A stretch of DNA of 64,000 bases from CAXPZW01 sp964221845 (GTDB taxonomy: Bacteria; Bacteroidota; Bacteroidia; Flavobacteriales_D; Sanyastnellaceae): assembly GCA_964221845.1 (NCBI GenBank), contig CAXPZW010000015.1, forward strand, positions 30,253-94,252. The letters run 5' to 3'. The notes beneath the pieces are model-generated. The model saw only the letters and a program-made list of their open reading frames with translations. It did no database searches and had not been told where the DNA came from. How positions within the stretch are numbered: the first letter of the stretch is position 1; each line of letters begins with the position of its first letter. Below are positions 50,992 through 59,231 of this stretch, piece by piece. The position numbers were made by a program, and so were the translations under genes.

Positions 50992-52281
50992 TCAGGCGTT
51001 CACCGGACCCCGCGGAATGGTTTGGGTGCGGTCCGGGCCGACGCTGATGATGGTAATGGGTACATCCAGATTTCGTTCCAAAAACGCCACGTAGTCGTGG
51101 AGCTCGGCTGGAAGTTCATTCAAAGAACGCATGCCGGTGAGGTCTTGTTTCCATCCGGGCACTTCGGTGTAGATGGGGGTCAAACGCTCTGGGTGCTGAT
51201 CGTAAGGGAGGTAATCGATGCGCTCACCGTTGTAGTCGTAGTGCGTGCATACCTGGATGGTGTCGAAGATGCTGAGCACGTCCGCCTTGGTCATGTTCAG
51301 TTGGGTCACCCCGTTGATCATGATGGCGTAACGCAGCGCTGGCAAATCAATCCAACCACAGCGGCGCGGACGTCCGGTGGTAGCGCCAAATTCGCCGCCT
51401 TCCTTGCGGATTTCTTCGCCCACTTCGTCGTGCAACTCGGTGGGGAAGGGGCCGCTACCCACGCGGGTGCAATAGGCTTTGAAGATGCCAATCACCTCAC
51501 CAATGCGGTTGGGAGCAACGCCCAAACCGGTACACGCACCTGCGGTCACGGTGTTGGATGAGGTCACAAACGGGTACGATCCAAAGTCGATGTCCAGCAG
51601 CGAGCCTTGGGCCCCTTCGGCCAGCACGCGCTTGCCGTCTTTGAGCTGTTGGTTGATGTAGTGCTCGCTGTCAACGACGGTCAATTGACGCAGGTAGTCG
51701 ATGGCTTCCAACCACGCGGGTTCGAACTCCTGGAGATCGTAAGTAAAGTCGGTGTAGTGGCTCAGGATGCGCTCGTGCTTGGCCACGAGTCGGCCGTAGA
51801 TCTGGTCAAAGTCCGGATCAAAAATATCGCCGATGCGGATGCCGTTGCGGCCGGTCTTGTCCATGTAGGTAGGACCAATCCCTTTGAGCGTAGAGCCGAT
51901 CTTATTCTTGCCCTTCTCCTGTTCAGACGCGGCGTCCAACAAGCGGTGGGTGGGCAAAATCAAGTGCGCTTTGCGCGAGAGGTAGAGGTTCTTTTTGACC
52001 GGTACGCCCATGGCCACCAGGTTGTCTACTTCCTTTTTGAAGATGACCGGGTCGATCACCACGCCGTTGCCCACCACATTGATGACCCCGTCTCGGAAAA
52101 TACCCGAGGGGATGGTGTGCAGCACGTGCTTGATGCCGTCAAACTCCAAGGTGTGTCCCGCGTTTGGACCGCCTTGGAAACGGGCGATCACGTCGTAGTG
52201 GGGCGAGAGCACATCCACAATCTTTCCCTTGCCTTCATCCCCCCATTGGAGGCCGAGCAAAACATCTACCTGCTGTTGCAT
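50992..52281 (-). CDS. purA: Adenylosuccinate synthetase
   Basis: 429 residues. P-loop-like GLQWGDEGKGK at the N-terminus, GGPNAGHT, and TTGRPRRCGWID in the C-terminal half. It joins IMP and aspartate in the first committed step to AMP. Starts three bases after the STAS gene stop, so it shares a transcript with the Fur-family regulator and STAS protein. A long plus-strand frame across it is a shadow. Confidence 0.97.
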   Translation of the reverse strand: MQQQVDVLLGLQWGDEGKGKIVDVLSPHYDVIARFQGGPNAGHTLEFDGIKHVLHTIPSGIFRDGVINVVGNGVVIDPVIFKKEVDNLVAMGVPVKKNLYLSRKAHLILPTHRLLDAASEQEKGKNKIGSTLKGIGPTYMDKTGRNGIRIGDIFDPDFDQIYGRLVAKHERILSHYTDFTYDLQEFEPAWLEAIDYLRQLTVVDSEHYINQQLKDGKRVLAEGAQGSLLDIDFGSYPFVTSSNTVTAGACTGLGVAPNRIGEVIGIFKAYCTRVGSGPFPTELHDEVGEEIRKEGGEFGATTGRPRRCGWIDLPALRYAIMINGVTQLNMTKADVLSIFDTIQVCTHYDYNGERIDYLPYDQHPERLTPIYTEVPGWKQDLTGMRSLNELPAELHDYVAFLERNLDVPITIISVGPDRTQTIPRGPVNA

Positions 52282-52284
52282 GGA

Positions 52285-52632
52285 TCAGAGGTTCAATTGG
52301 CTTTTTGCAGCCGATTCGGTTTCGGTGATGTCGAAAACAGCGTTGAGTTTCATCACATCCAGCAATGTGCGGATGCGTTCTGGAGCCCCTGCAAACACCA
52401 GGTTTCCACCTTGGCGGTTGACGCGGGACACCAACTGGACGAAAATACTGATCCCACTGCTGTTGAGGTATTCCACCTTTTCCAGGTTGATCACAAACTT
52501 GTGAACGTCCCCGGCCAGCAATTGGTCTATTTCGTCCAGGAGGCCGCTGTCGGTATATTGTTCCAGGAAGCGCCCCACCAGGCGCAACACCGCGCCGTCT
52601 TTCAGGCGATCTAATGCGTAGTGGAAGGACAC
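52285..52632 (-). CDS. Single-domain STAS protein (anti-sigma factor antagonist-like)
   Basis: 115 residues from GTG 52632 (reads SFHYALDRLKDGAVLRL); one base separates it from the Fur-family stop. The motif EKVEYLNSSGISIFVQL aligns with the phosphorylatable DSSGL region of SpoIIAA/RsbV proteins, so Ser59 would be the phosphosite. No partner kinase or sigma factor gene is nearby. In Bacteroidota such proteins may work in a partner-switching module encoded elsewhere. Confidence 0.88.
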   Translation of the reverse strand: MSFHYALDRLKDGAVLRLVGRFLEQYTDSGLLDEIDQLLAGDVHKFVINLEKVEYLNSSGISIFVQLVSRVNRQGGNLVFAGAPERIRTLLDVMKLNAVFDITETESAAKSQLNL

Positions 52633-52633
52633 T

Positions 52634-53071
52634 TCAGGACTTCTTTTGAGCGTAAAAGTTGAGCGAGTGGTGGAGGATCTCAATGTCGAAGATCTCCTCC
52701 AGCGTCTGCTTGATGGTTTCGATGCGCGGGTCGCAGAACTCGAGCACTTCACCGGTGTCGGTGAGGATGATGTGGTCGTGTTGCTGGTTTTCGTGTGCGC
52801 GTTCGAATTGTGCGAGGTTTTTGCCAAACTGGTGGCGACGCACCAGGTTGCAAGCCAAGAGCAGGTCGATGGTGTTGTACAAGGTGGCCCGGCTCACGCG
52901 GTACTTCTTGTTCTTCATCTGGACATACAGCGACTCGATGTCAAAGTGGTCATCGATGGCATAAATTTCCCGTAGGATCGCGAAGCGTTCCGGGGTCTTG
53001 CGGTGCCCGTGTTGTTCGAGGTAGGCCGCAAAAATGTCACGTACTTTTTCCTGGATTCCAGACTCAGCCAT
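52634..53071 (-). CDS. Fur-family transcriptional regulator lacking the structural zinc cysteines
   Basis: 145 residues. Winged-helix DNA-binding part about 15-85 (HRKTPERFAILREIY; RVSRATLYNTIDLL) and dimerisation part with metal-site segment HDHIIL. In zinc-structured Fur/PerR proteins this is followed by CxxC; here it reads LTDT and no CxxC pair exists. Lineage-typical for Flavobacteriales as far as I recall. Metal and targets (iron, peroxide or zinc) cannot be read from sequence. First gene of a Fur-STAS-purA-OstA transcript, with its own promoter. Confidence 0.9.
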   Translation of the reverse strand: MAESGIQEKVRDIFAAYLEQHGHRKTPERFAILREIYAIDDHFDIESLYVQMKNKKYRVSRATLYNTIDLLLACNLVRRHQFGKNLAQFERAHENQQHDHIILTDTGEVLEFCDPRIETIKQTLEEIFDIEILHHSLNFYAQKKS

Positions 53072-53090
53072 GGCTGCAAAAACGAAAGGA

Positions 53091-53110
53091 CAAAAGTAGG
53101 GAATTCCCTA
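53091..53110 (-). promoter_or_regulatory. Promoter and palindromic operator candidate of the Fur-family gene
   Basis: Minus-strand TACTTTTG (53098-53091) is an exact -7 element 19 bases before ATG 53071. A perfect 14-base palindrome, TAGGGAATTCCCTA (53097-53110), overlaps its upstream edge. It could be an autoregulatory operator. A 5-bp stem with loop AATT followed by CTTTT makes a weak terminator for the upstream rel gene an alternative. Confidence 0.55.
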
Positions 53111-53113
53111 GGC

Positions 53114-55321
53114 TTAAAGCGTGTCTGCGCGCTCGACTGTATGCACCCCAGGCACGTTCTTGAGTTGGGTCATCAAGTCCAAGAGGTGTTGGCGGTCTTG
53201 TACCAATACCCGCACCGACCCTTCGAACACGCCGTCGAGGCTTTCAAAGCTGATGGCTTTCATGCCCACTTTGTTGTCGCCGGAGATCACGTTGGTCACA
53301 TTTTGCACCAGTCCCAAATCGTCTACTCCGGTGAAATCCAAGGTCACTTCAAATTCATTGAAGGTTTGGCTTGCCCATACGGCTTTGATCACGCGTTCGG
53401 CATGGTGGCTGAGCATGTCAGTGGCGTTGGGGCAATTGGAACGGTGGATCTTCAGCCCGTCGTGGCTGGACATGAATCCAAATACGTCGTCGCCCGGGAT
53501 GGGCACGCAACAGGGGGCCAAGGTGTAATCCACCTCTTGGCGTTCGTCGCCGATGAGCAGGGTTTCTTTTTTGCCCGGCACCCGTTTGATGACTGTGGGC
53601 CTGTTGGGCTCTGGCCCTTTAGGGCGGTCGAAGAAAAGGCGGCCGTTTTCCACCCGATGGCCTTTCATCTTTTTGAGGTCGATGCGGCCGGTGGCAATTT
53701 GGTAGTACAACTCGGTGGCCTCGCCCACTTTGTAGTGGCGCTCCATTTCCGAGATATTGACGCTGAGGAAATCCACCTTCAGCGTGTTGAATCGGCGGCG
53801 CAGCATGTCGCGTCCGTCCGAAGCAATGCGTTTGCGCTCTTCTTTGAGCGAGCTCTTGATCTTGGCCCGGGCCCGCGCGGTGACCACGTAGTTGAGCCAA
53901 TCTTCCTTGGGCGATTGGTTCTTGCGGGTCAAGATCTCTACCTGGTCGCCGGAGCGCAAGGGGTGGGAGAGGGGCACAAGTTTGCCGTTGACCTTGGCGC
54001 TCACGGTGGTGGCGCCCACATGCGAGTGGATGCTGAAGGCAAAGTCCAACGCCGTAGCGCTTTTGGGCAGCGTACGCAAGTCGCCGTTCGGCGTGAAGAC
54101 GTAGATCTCCTCGCTGTAAAGATTGAGCTTGAAGTTGTCCAGGAAGTCGAGCGCATCTTCGGCGCCGCTCTCGAGCATTTCGCTGATTTGGGAGAGCCAG
54201 CTGTCGAGGTTGCTCTCCATGTTGCCGTCCGCGTCGGTCTTGTATTTCCAGTGGGCGGCGTAGCCTTTTTCGGCCACTTCGTCCATGCGGCGTGAGCGGA
54301 TTTGGACTTCCACCCAGCGTCCTCCAGGACTCATCACCGTGGTGTGCAGCGATTCATACCCGTTGGCCTTAGGGATGGAGATCCAGTCGCGCAACCGGTC
54401 CGGGTTGGGTTGGTAGAAGTCGGTCACGAACGAATACACCTTCCAGGCGTCGGCTTTTTCTTGTTCGAGTTCGGACTCGAGGATGATGCGGATGGCAAAC
54501 ACGTCGTAGATGTCCTCAAAGGCCACCTTCTTCTTGATCATCTTGTTCCAAATCGAGAAGATGCTCTTGGTGCGCCCCTTGACTTCGAATTGGAAGCCTT
54601 CGCTCTCCAGTTTTTGCTTGATGGGCAGGATGAACTGGTTCACAAACCGCGTACGGACCGCTTGGGTCTTTTGCAGCTTGGTGACGATCTCGGTGTAGGT
54701 CTCGGGTTCTTTGAACTTGAGCGAGAGGTCTTCGAGCTCGGTTTTGATCTGGTAGAGTCCCAGGCGGTGGGCCAAGGGCGCGTACATGAACAAAGTTTCC
54801 GAGGCGATCTTGAGCTGCTTGTGGCGCGGCATGGAGTCCAGCGTGCGCATGTTATGCAGGCGGTCGGCGAGTTTGATGAGGATCACCCGAATGTCGTCGC
54901 TGAGGGTGAGCAGCATCTTGCGGAAATTCTCCGCTTGGGCCGAGGTGGAGTGATCAAAGACCCCTGAGATTTTGGTGAGCCCGTCGATGATTTGGCGCTC
55001 TTTGGTACCAAACAGGTGCTCGATGTCCTCCAGAGTGATGTAGGTGTCCTCTACAGTGTCGTGAAGCAAAGCACACACAATGGAGGTGGTGCCTAGCCCC
55101 ATTTCTTCGGCCACAATCCGCGATACGGCAATGGGGTGGTAGATGTACGGCTCCCCGGATTTGCGGCGCATGTCTTTGTGCGCCTCCAGGGCAATGTCAA
55201 ACGCTTTTCGAATTTCACGCCGATCGGCTGCAGTCTTGCTGAATTTGCACGAACGCAACAGCCCGCGGTAAGCCCGCGCGATTTCTTTGTTCTCCTGCTC
55301 GAGGTCGATTTCCATGCTCAC
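53114..55321 (-). CDS. Bifunctional (p)ppGpp synthetase/hydrolase (RelA/SpoT family)
   Basis: 735 residues. HD hydrolase domain about 45-190 with YHPIAV and HDTVED; synthetase domain about 230-360 with RLRDWISIPKANGYESLHTTV; TGS domain about 400-465 (VFTPNGDLRTLPK); conserved CC segment (APCCVPIPGDDVFGF; HRSNCPN); C-terminal ACT domain about 660-735. Both catalytic halves look intact, so this is a Rel-type enzyme that makes and breaks the stringent-response alarmone. Single gene between fahA and the Fur-family regulator. Confidence 0.96.
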   Translation of the reverse strand: MSMEIDLEQENKEIARAYRGLLRSCKFSKTAADRREIRKAFDIALEAHKDMRRKSGEPYIYHPIAVSRIVAEEMGLGTTSIVCALLHDTVEDTYITLEDIEHLFGTKERQIIDGLTKISGVFDHSTSAQAENFRKMLLTLSDDIRVILIKLADRLHNMRTLDSMPRHKQLKIASETLFMYAPLAHRLGLYQIKTELEDLSLKFKEPETYTEIVTKLQKTQAVRTRFVNQFILPIKQKLESEGFQFEVKGRTKSIFSIWNKMIKKKVAFEDIYDVFAIRIILESELEQEKADAWKVYSFVTDFYQPNPDRLRDWISIPKANGYESLHTTVMSPGGRWVEVQIRSRRMDEVAEKGYAAHWKYKTDADGNMESNLDSWLSQISEMLESGAEDALDFLDNFKLNLYSEEIYVFTPNGDLRTLPKSATALDFAFSIHSHVGATTVSAKVNGKLVPLSHPLRSGDQVEILTRKNQSPKEDWLNYVVTARARAKIKSSLKEERKRIASDGRDMLRRRFNTLKVDFLSVNISEMERHYKVGEATELYYQIATGRIDLKKMKGHRVENGRLFFDRPKGPEPNRPTVIKRVPGKKETLLIGDERQEVDYTLAPCCVPIPGDDVFGFMSSHDGLKIHRSNCPNATDMLSHHAERVIKAVWASQTFNEFEVTLDFTGVDDLGLVQNVTNVISGDNKVGMKAISFESLDGVFEGSVRVLVQDRQHLLDLMTQLKNVPGVHTVERADTL

Positions 55322-55397
55322 CTATTGTCTTCCGTCTAGGGTGAAGATAGTCGGTACGCAGTGCAATGCAAGCAGGTTTCGAGAATCTTCGACAGGT

Positions 55398-56672
55398 TTA
55401 TAGATGGGCGGGCAGAACCACCGCTTCCACCGAGCCAAAGCCTACGCGCACGCCGTCTTTTTGGGCGTGGCCACGCATGATGACCGTATCCCCATCACCC
55501 ACGAATTTGCGCTCGGTGCCGTCGGCCATTTGCACGGGCTTGGTGCCGCGCCAGGTGATCTCCAGCATGGAGCCGTAGCTGTCAGGGGTAGGTCCTGAGA
55601 TGGTACCCGATGCCAGCAAATCGCCGCAGCGGATGTTGCACCCACCCACGCTGTGGTGCGCCAGTTGTTGACGCATGCTCCAATACAAGTGCTTCATGTT
55701 GGAGCGGCACACGACGGTTTCGGCGGCGCCTTCGGGTTGGATGGCCACCTCAAGGTTTACGTCGTAGTTGGCCGGGCCGTTTTGTTCCAGGTAAGGAAGC
55801 ACAGCCGGTTCCTGCTCAGGGCCTTGGTAGCGGAAGGGCTCCAGGGCGTCCAGGGTCACCACCCACGGAGACACGTGGGACGCAAAGTTCTTGGCCAAGA
55901 AGGGGCCGAGTGGGACGTACTCCCATTTTTGGATGTCTCGGGCGCTCCAGTCGTTGAACAGCACCAAGCCAAAGATGCGGTCGTCGGCCTCGTCGGTGGA
56001 GATCGATTCGCCCAGGGGCTTGCCGTCGAAGGTGAAAAAGCCCATTTCCAACTCAAAGTCCAGCAGCTTACACGGACCGAATACCGGTGGTTGGCTGTCG
56101 TCAGGACGGGTTTGGCCTTTGGGGCGACGAACCGGAGTACCGCTCACCACTACCGAAGACGCGCGCCCGTGGTAACCAACGGGAATGTGCAGCCAGTTCG
56201 GCAGCAACGCGTTGTTGGGGTCGCGGAACATGGTGCCCACGTTGGTGGCGTGCTCGCGGCTGCTGTAGAAGTCGGTGTAATCGCCGACGGTGCAGGGCAA
56301 GAGCATGCGCACGTTGGCTTGGGGAATCAGCACCTGGTCTACATGGTGCTGTTTGTTTTTCAAGTCGGGAGTGTCGCTGCTCAGCAGTTTGCTGATGCGA
56401 CCACGCAATTCACGGCAAGCGAGTTTGCCGTGGGCCATCATCGCGTTGAGTGACGCGCTGTCAAAGTCGGCCAGCTTGAAGGGGAGGTTGTCCAAGTACC
56501 CCAACACGTGCATGCTCTTGAGGTCCAGGACTTGGTCGCCAATGGCCACGCCTACCCGCGGGGATAAGGCGTCGGTTTCGAACACGCCAAAGGGCAGGTT
56601 CTGGATGGGGAAGTCGCTGTTTTCGGGCACCGGAACCCATGAGGTCAACCGGGGATCGTTGGCTGGGAGCAT
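55398..56672 (-). CDS. fahA: Fumarylacetoacetase
   Basis: 424 residues from ATG 56672 (MLPANDPRLTSWVPV); the frame open to 57404 overlaps the divergent gene and is not used. FAH family motifs: DYTDFYSSREHATNVG with catalytic His, metal-binding ELEMGFF and VLFNDWSARDIQ, and HHSVGGCNIRCGDLLASGT. It catalyses the last step of tyrosine/phenylalanine breakdown to fumarate and acetoacetate. No other tyrosine catabolism gene is in the window. Confidence 0.95.
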   Translation of the reverse strand: MLPANDPRLTSWVPVPENSDFPIQNLPFGVFETDALSPRVGVAIGDQVLDLKSMHVLGYLDNLPFKLADFDSASLNAMMAHGKLACRELRGRISKLLSSDTPDLKNKQHHVDQVLIPQANVRMLLPCTVGDYTDFYSSREHATNVGTMFRDPNNALLPNWLHIPVGYHGRASSVVVSGTPVRRPKGQTRPDDSQPPVFGPCKLLDFELEMGFFTFDGKPLGESISTDEADDRIFGLVLFNDWSARDIQKWEYVPLGPFLAKNFASHVSPWVVTLDALEPFRYQGPEQEPAVLPYLEQNGPANYDVNLEVAIQPEGAAETVVCRSNMKHLYWSMRQQLAHHSVGGCNIRCGDLLASGTISGPTPDSYGSMLEITWRGTKPVQMADGTERKFVGDGDTVIMRGHAQKDGVRVGFGSVEAVVLPAHL

Positions 56673-56689
56673 TGTGTTGGGATTTGGGG

Positions 56690-56697
56690 CAAATGTA
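56690..56697 (-). promoter_or_regulatory. -7 element of fahA
   Basis: Minus-strand TACATTTG is an exact TAnnTTTG match 17 bases before ATG 56672, giving a 5' leader of about 12 bases. Confidence 0.6.
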
Positions 56698-56746
56698 CGG
56701 GGTTCAACCTTGAAAAACGCCCGCCCTCCACCCGGTGAATTCGCGC

Positions 56747-56754
56747 TATTTTTG
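56747..56754 (+). promoter_or_regulatory. -7 element of the DUF5819-like gene
   Basis: TATTTTTG is an exact TAnnTTTG match. Five bases (ACCCC) separate it from ATG 56760, implying a leaderless or almost leaderless mRNA. Confidence 0.6.
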
Positions 56755-56759
56755 ACCCC

Positions 56760-57341
56760 ATGGCTTCGCAATTTAAGCGCCCCACGCGCATCGTCATTTG
56801 GGCAGGTACTGCTGCTTTGCTGGTGCACTTTGCGATGACCTTGATCTACACGGTGCCCGGGGTGCCCGTTCCTGCCAAGGCGCACAGTGTGGCTTACCGG
56901 TACATGGTGCCCATGTTTCATCAGGGATGGAAGCTCTTTGCCCCTGACGTGCCTGACTATCAGATTGACGTGCTGTTCCGCTACCGCCCCAAGCAGGCCC
57001 CATGGCAAGACTGGCAAAACATCCAAGACGTCCAAGGCGATGCACGCATGCATTACGCATTGGCCAAAATGTCCGGCCCGCTCTCTACAGCATTGAACGA
57101 CGAGGAAATGGGGCTCTACTACGTCGACAGCATCCCGCAGTTTGACCGTGTGGAGACCACCGGCGCGTACAAAGCCATGGTCTACTACTTCATCAAAGAG
57201 TACCAGTCCCGAAACCAGACGCCTCCGGATTCGCTCCAGTTGTTGTTTTACTACCGCTTCACGCCTGGGTTGAATGGCAACCCGCTGCAGCCCGACATTC
57301 CCATTGAGTTTCCACCCGTTGACATTCCCGACAAGCCATGA
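56760..57341 (+). CDS. DUF5819-like membrane-anchored protein
   Basis: 193 residues with one N-terminal membrane helix (IVIWAGTAALLVHFAMTLIY). The following segment YMVPMFHQGWKLFAPDVPDY resembles the P-x-F-x-Q-x-W-x-LFAP pattern of DUF5819 proteins, which often accompany HTTM-domain genes. That is the case here: the HTTM-like gene starts within its stop codon (ATGA). The rest is a small soluble extracytoplasmic domain. The function of the pair is unknown; the domain name is given from memory. Confidence 0.65.
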   Translation: MASQFKRPTRIVIWAGTAALLVHFAMTLIYTVPGVPVPAKAHSVAYRYMVPMFHQGWKLFAPDVPDYQIDVLFRYRPKQAPWQDWQNIQDVQGDARMHYALAKMSGPLSTALNDEEMGLYYVDSIPQFDRVETTGAYKAMVYYFIKEYQSRNQTPPDSLQLLFYYRFTPGLNGNPLQPDIPIEFPPVDIPDKP

Positions 57342-58213
57342 GCCGCCTGTTTCATAACTGGGAGCGCCTGCTGGCCAGCGGGCCCTTGCGCGGCGATCGC
57401 GCATGGCTCTTTGAGCGGCTGATCTACCTGTGGTTCTTGTGCCAGTGGTTGTACTTCCTGCCTATCCAGGACTTACTCTGGGGTTCGGGGTCGGTGTTCA
57501 ACCGCCCGTCGTGGCCGCTGGGTGGGGTTAACTCGGTGTATTACGGGTTGCTCTACAACCGTTCGCTGGACGACTTGGTCATTGGCGCGCACGTGGTGGC
57601 GGTGGTGCTGGCGTTGTTTGGCATGGGAAGATGGGTGTCCAAAGTCGTGGTCTACCTCACGGGCTTCATGCTGTACTACGCGGCGTGGCCGGTCTATAAC
57701 GGCGGGAGCATGCTGATGCTGATGTATGCCTTCTTCGCCATTTTTATCCGGATTGAAGCCCGTTCACCTGGGCGCATGGCGGTGAGCAATTTGGGAGTAC
57801 TCGCAGCCATGCTACAGCTCATTTTGGTGTATGCGGTTGCCGCCCTATACAAATGGTTTGGGCACGACTGGCTGCACGGTGTGGCGTTGCACAAATCGCT
57901 TTACCAAGACGCGTATGCCTACGCCTGGCCTCGGGAGTTGTTGGGCAGCGGTTTTGTGGTGGTGGCGTTGAACTACTTCGGCCTGGCTTACCAGACCTTG
58001 TTCCCCATTCTAGTGTGGTGCAAAGGGGTGAAGAAATGGCTCCTGTTGGCCGGAGTGGGGTTTCACCTGTTCGTTTGCGTGGGCATGCGCATTCCCGATT
58101 TTGGAACCGCCATGTTGGTGGGGTACGTCCTGTTCATGGACGAGTCGTGGGCGCGGCGAGTTCGACGCGCCGCTCAGGGCCTTCGCGTACGGCTGTTGTC
58201 GGCAAAGACGTAG
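57338..58213 (+). CDS. HTTM-like (vitamin K-dependent gamma-carboxylase-related) membrane protein
   Basis: 291 residues with about seven or eight hydrophobic helices (for example LIYLWFLCQWLYFLPI, HVVAVVLALFGMG, VLAAMLQLILVYAVAALYKW and KKWLLLAGVGFHLFVCVGM). Helix pattern and motifs (SVFNRPSWPLGG near the start; NYFGLAYQTLFPILVW then GVGFHLFV) are HTTM-like. It overlaps the upstream gene by ATGA and its last 40 bases overlap the convergent beta-barrel gene. Enzyme activity is not assumed. Confidence 0.75.
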   Translation: MSRLFHNWERLLASGPLRGDRAWLFERLIYLWFLCQWLYFLPIQDLLWGSGSVFNRPSWPLGGVNSVYYGLLYNRSLDDLVIGAHVVAVVLALFGMGRWVSKVVVYLTGFMLYYAAWPVYNGGSMLMLMYAFFAIFIRIEARSPGRMAVSNLGVLAAMLQLILVYAVAALYKWFGHDWLHGVALHKSLYQDAYAYAWPRELLGSGFVVVALNYFGLAYQTLFPILVWCKGVKKWLLLAGVGFHLFVCVGMRIPDFGTAMLVGYVLFMDESWARRVRRAAQGLRVRLLSAKT

Positions 58214-58902
58214 CGTACATCCACGGTCAAATACGACCCGTTGAGTTGGTGCGAAACAGTGGTGCCCACTCCGTTGACCTCCAGTTTTGAGCGGGTCTCA
58301 CCAATGCTGTCGAACGGACGGTGGTACGAAGCACCCATGTACCAGGCCCCCTTCTTCGGCGTTCGCCATTCAAAACCGTAGTTGGCCACCAGGCCGAGTT
58401 GCACCCAGCGTCGGCGTTGGGTTGCCACGTTGTACACGATGGAAAGCGTGTCCTTGCCCAAGCTGTTGTTGGTGAATACATCCGAGGGGTACATGTCAAT
58501 GGAAAAGCCGCCACTGGCATTCATAAACAGCTGCTCGCCGAGCTGCACGTACATCAAACCTTGAACGGGGATTTCGTAGCCCACAAACGCAAAAGTGGCG
58601 TCTTGCAAGGTGTCGGTTGGAGCGTGCACGTAAGAGGAGCGGTAGTTGCGGCGAACGGTGTAGATGCCCGTTTCAACCGCCAACAGAGGAGTCAAACGTT
58701 GCTGGATGAACATGCCGAAGTTGTATCCGACCATCGGGTCCAAGGTCACGGTCAGTCCGTCGTTGCTCAGGGTTTCTCCTTCGGTATCCAGCAGCCCCAA
58801 GGGCAAGATGGGGCGCACCGAAATGCCAAAACGCAAGTCGTCGTTTTGGGCGGTGGAGAGCAAAGTGCTCACAAGGGCGATGGCGGTCAACAGGTGCTTC
58901 AC
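58174..58902 (-). CDS. Outer-membrane beta-barrel protein
   Basis: 242 residues from GTG 58902 (GTGA overlap with the upstream gene). Signal peptide KHLLTAIALVSTLLSTAQ, then alternating amphipathic strands (GYNFGMFIQQRLTPLLAVETGIY; WVQLGLVANYGFEWRT; LTVDVRYVFA) typical of small eight-strand porin-family barrels. Last gene of a four-gene overlapping operon (thioredoxin-like, nitroreductase, small membrane protein, barrel). Convergent overlap of 40 bases with the HTTM-like gene. Confidence 0.78.
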   Translation of the reverse strand: MKHLLTAIALVSTLLSTAQNDDLRFGISVRPILPLGLLDTEGETLSNDGLTVTLDPMVGYNFGMFIQQRLTPLLAVETGIYTVRRNYRSSYVHAPTDTLQDATFAFVGYEIPVQGLMYVQLGEQLFMNASGGFSIDMYPSDVFTNNSLGKDTLSIVYNVATQRRRWVQLGLVANYGFEWRTPKKGAWYMGASYHRPFDSIGETRSKLEVNGVGTTVSHQLNGSYLTVDVRYVFADNSRTRRP

Positions 58903-59231
58903 AAGTCGTTCATTATGGCCGAGAGGATCGCAAACGCTATGATGGCCAGTCCAACGATGACAACGGCCCAGCGGAAAGCGTTGTTGGGGATGAACTTGTC
59001 GCGAAACTCTCCGAGGGTCAGGTGGTTGGCCCGGTTGGCTGCCTTGAGGTAGTCTTTGGACACGCCGTAGAAGATGTACAGCACGTCGCGCTCCTCCTCT
59101 TCGTGGCGCTCAAAGGGCACAGACTCCTGCTCGAGGCGCGCCTGAAAGTTGGCGGCGTGCTCGGGGTCGCGGAAGCGGTACACCATGTACCGGTTGTCGC
59201 TCGGATGCTCGAAGTAGTTTGAAAAATTCAT
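58899..59231 (-). CDS. Small membrane protein with C-terminal anchor
   Basis: 110 residues. A soluble N-terminal domain (about 1-80, NRYMVYRFRDPEHAANFQAR, rich in charged residues) and one C-terminal membrane helix (WAVVIVGLAIIAFAILSAI). The soluble part could be a small alpha-beta fold of the type that binds peptides or ligands; this is a guess. Overlaps the nitroreductase stop (ATGA) and the barrel gene start. Family not recognised. Confidence 0.7.
   Translation of the reverse strand: MNFSNYFEHPSDNRYMVYRFRDPEHAANFQARLEQESVPFERHEEEERDVLYIFYGVSKDYLKAANRANHLTLGEFRDKFIPNNAFRWAVVIVGLAIIAFAILSAIMNDL

Noticed and set aside
53003..54295. 430-residue plus-strand frame opposite rel
   Set aside because: Crosses the Fur promoter and the rel stop; rel domains are intact on the minus strand.
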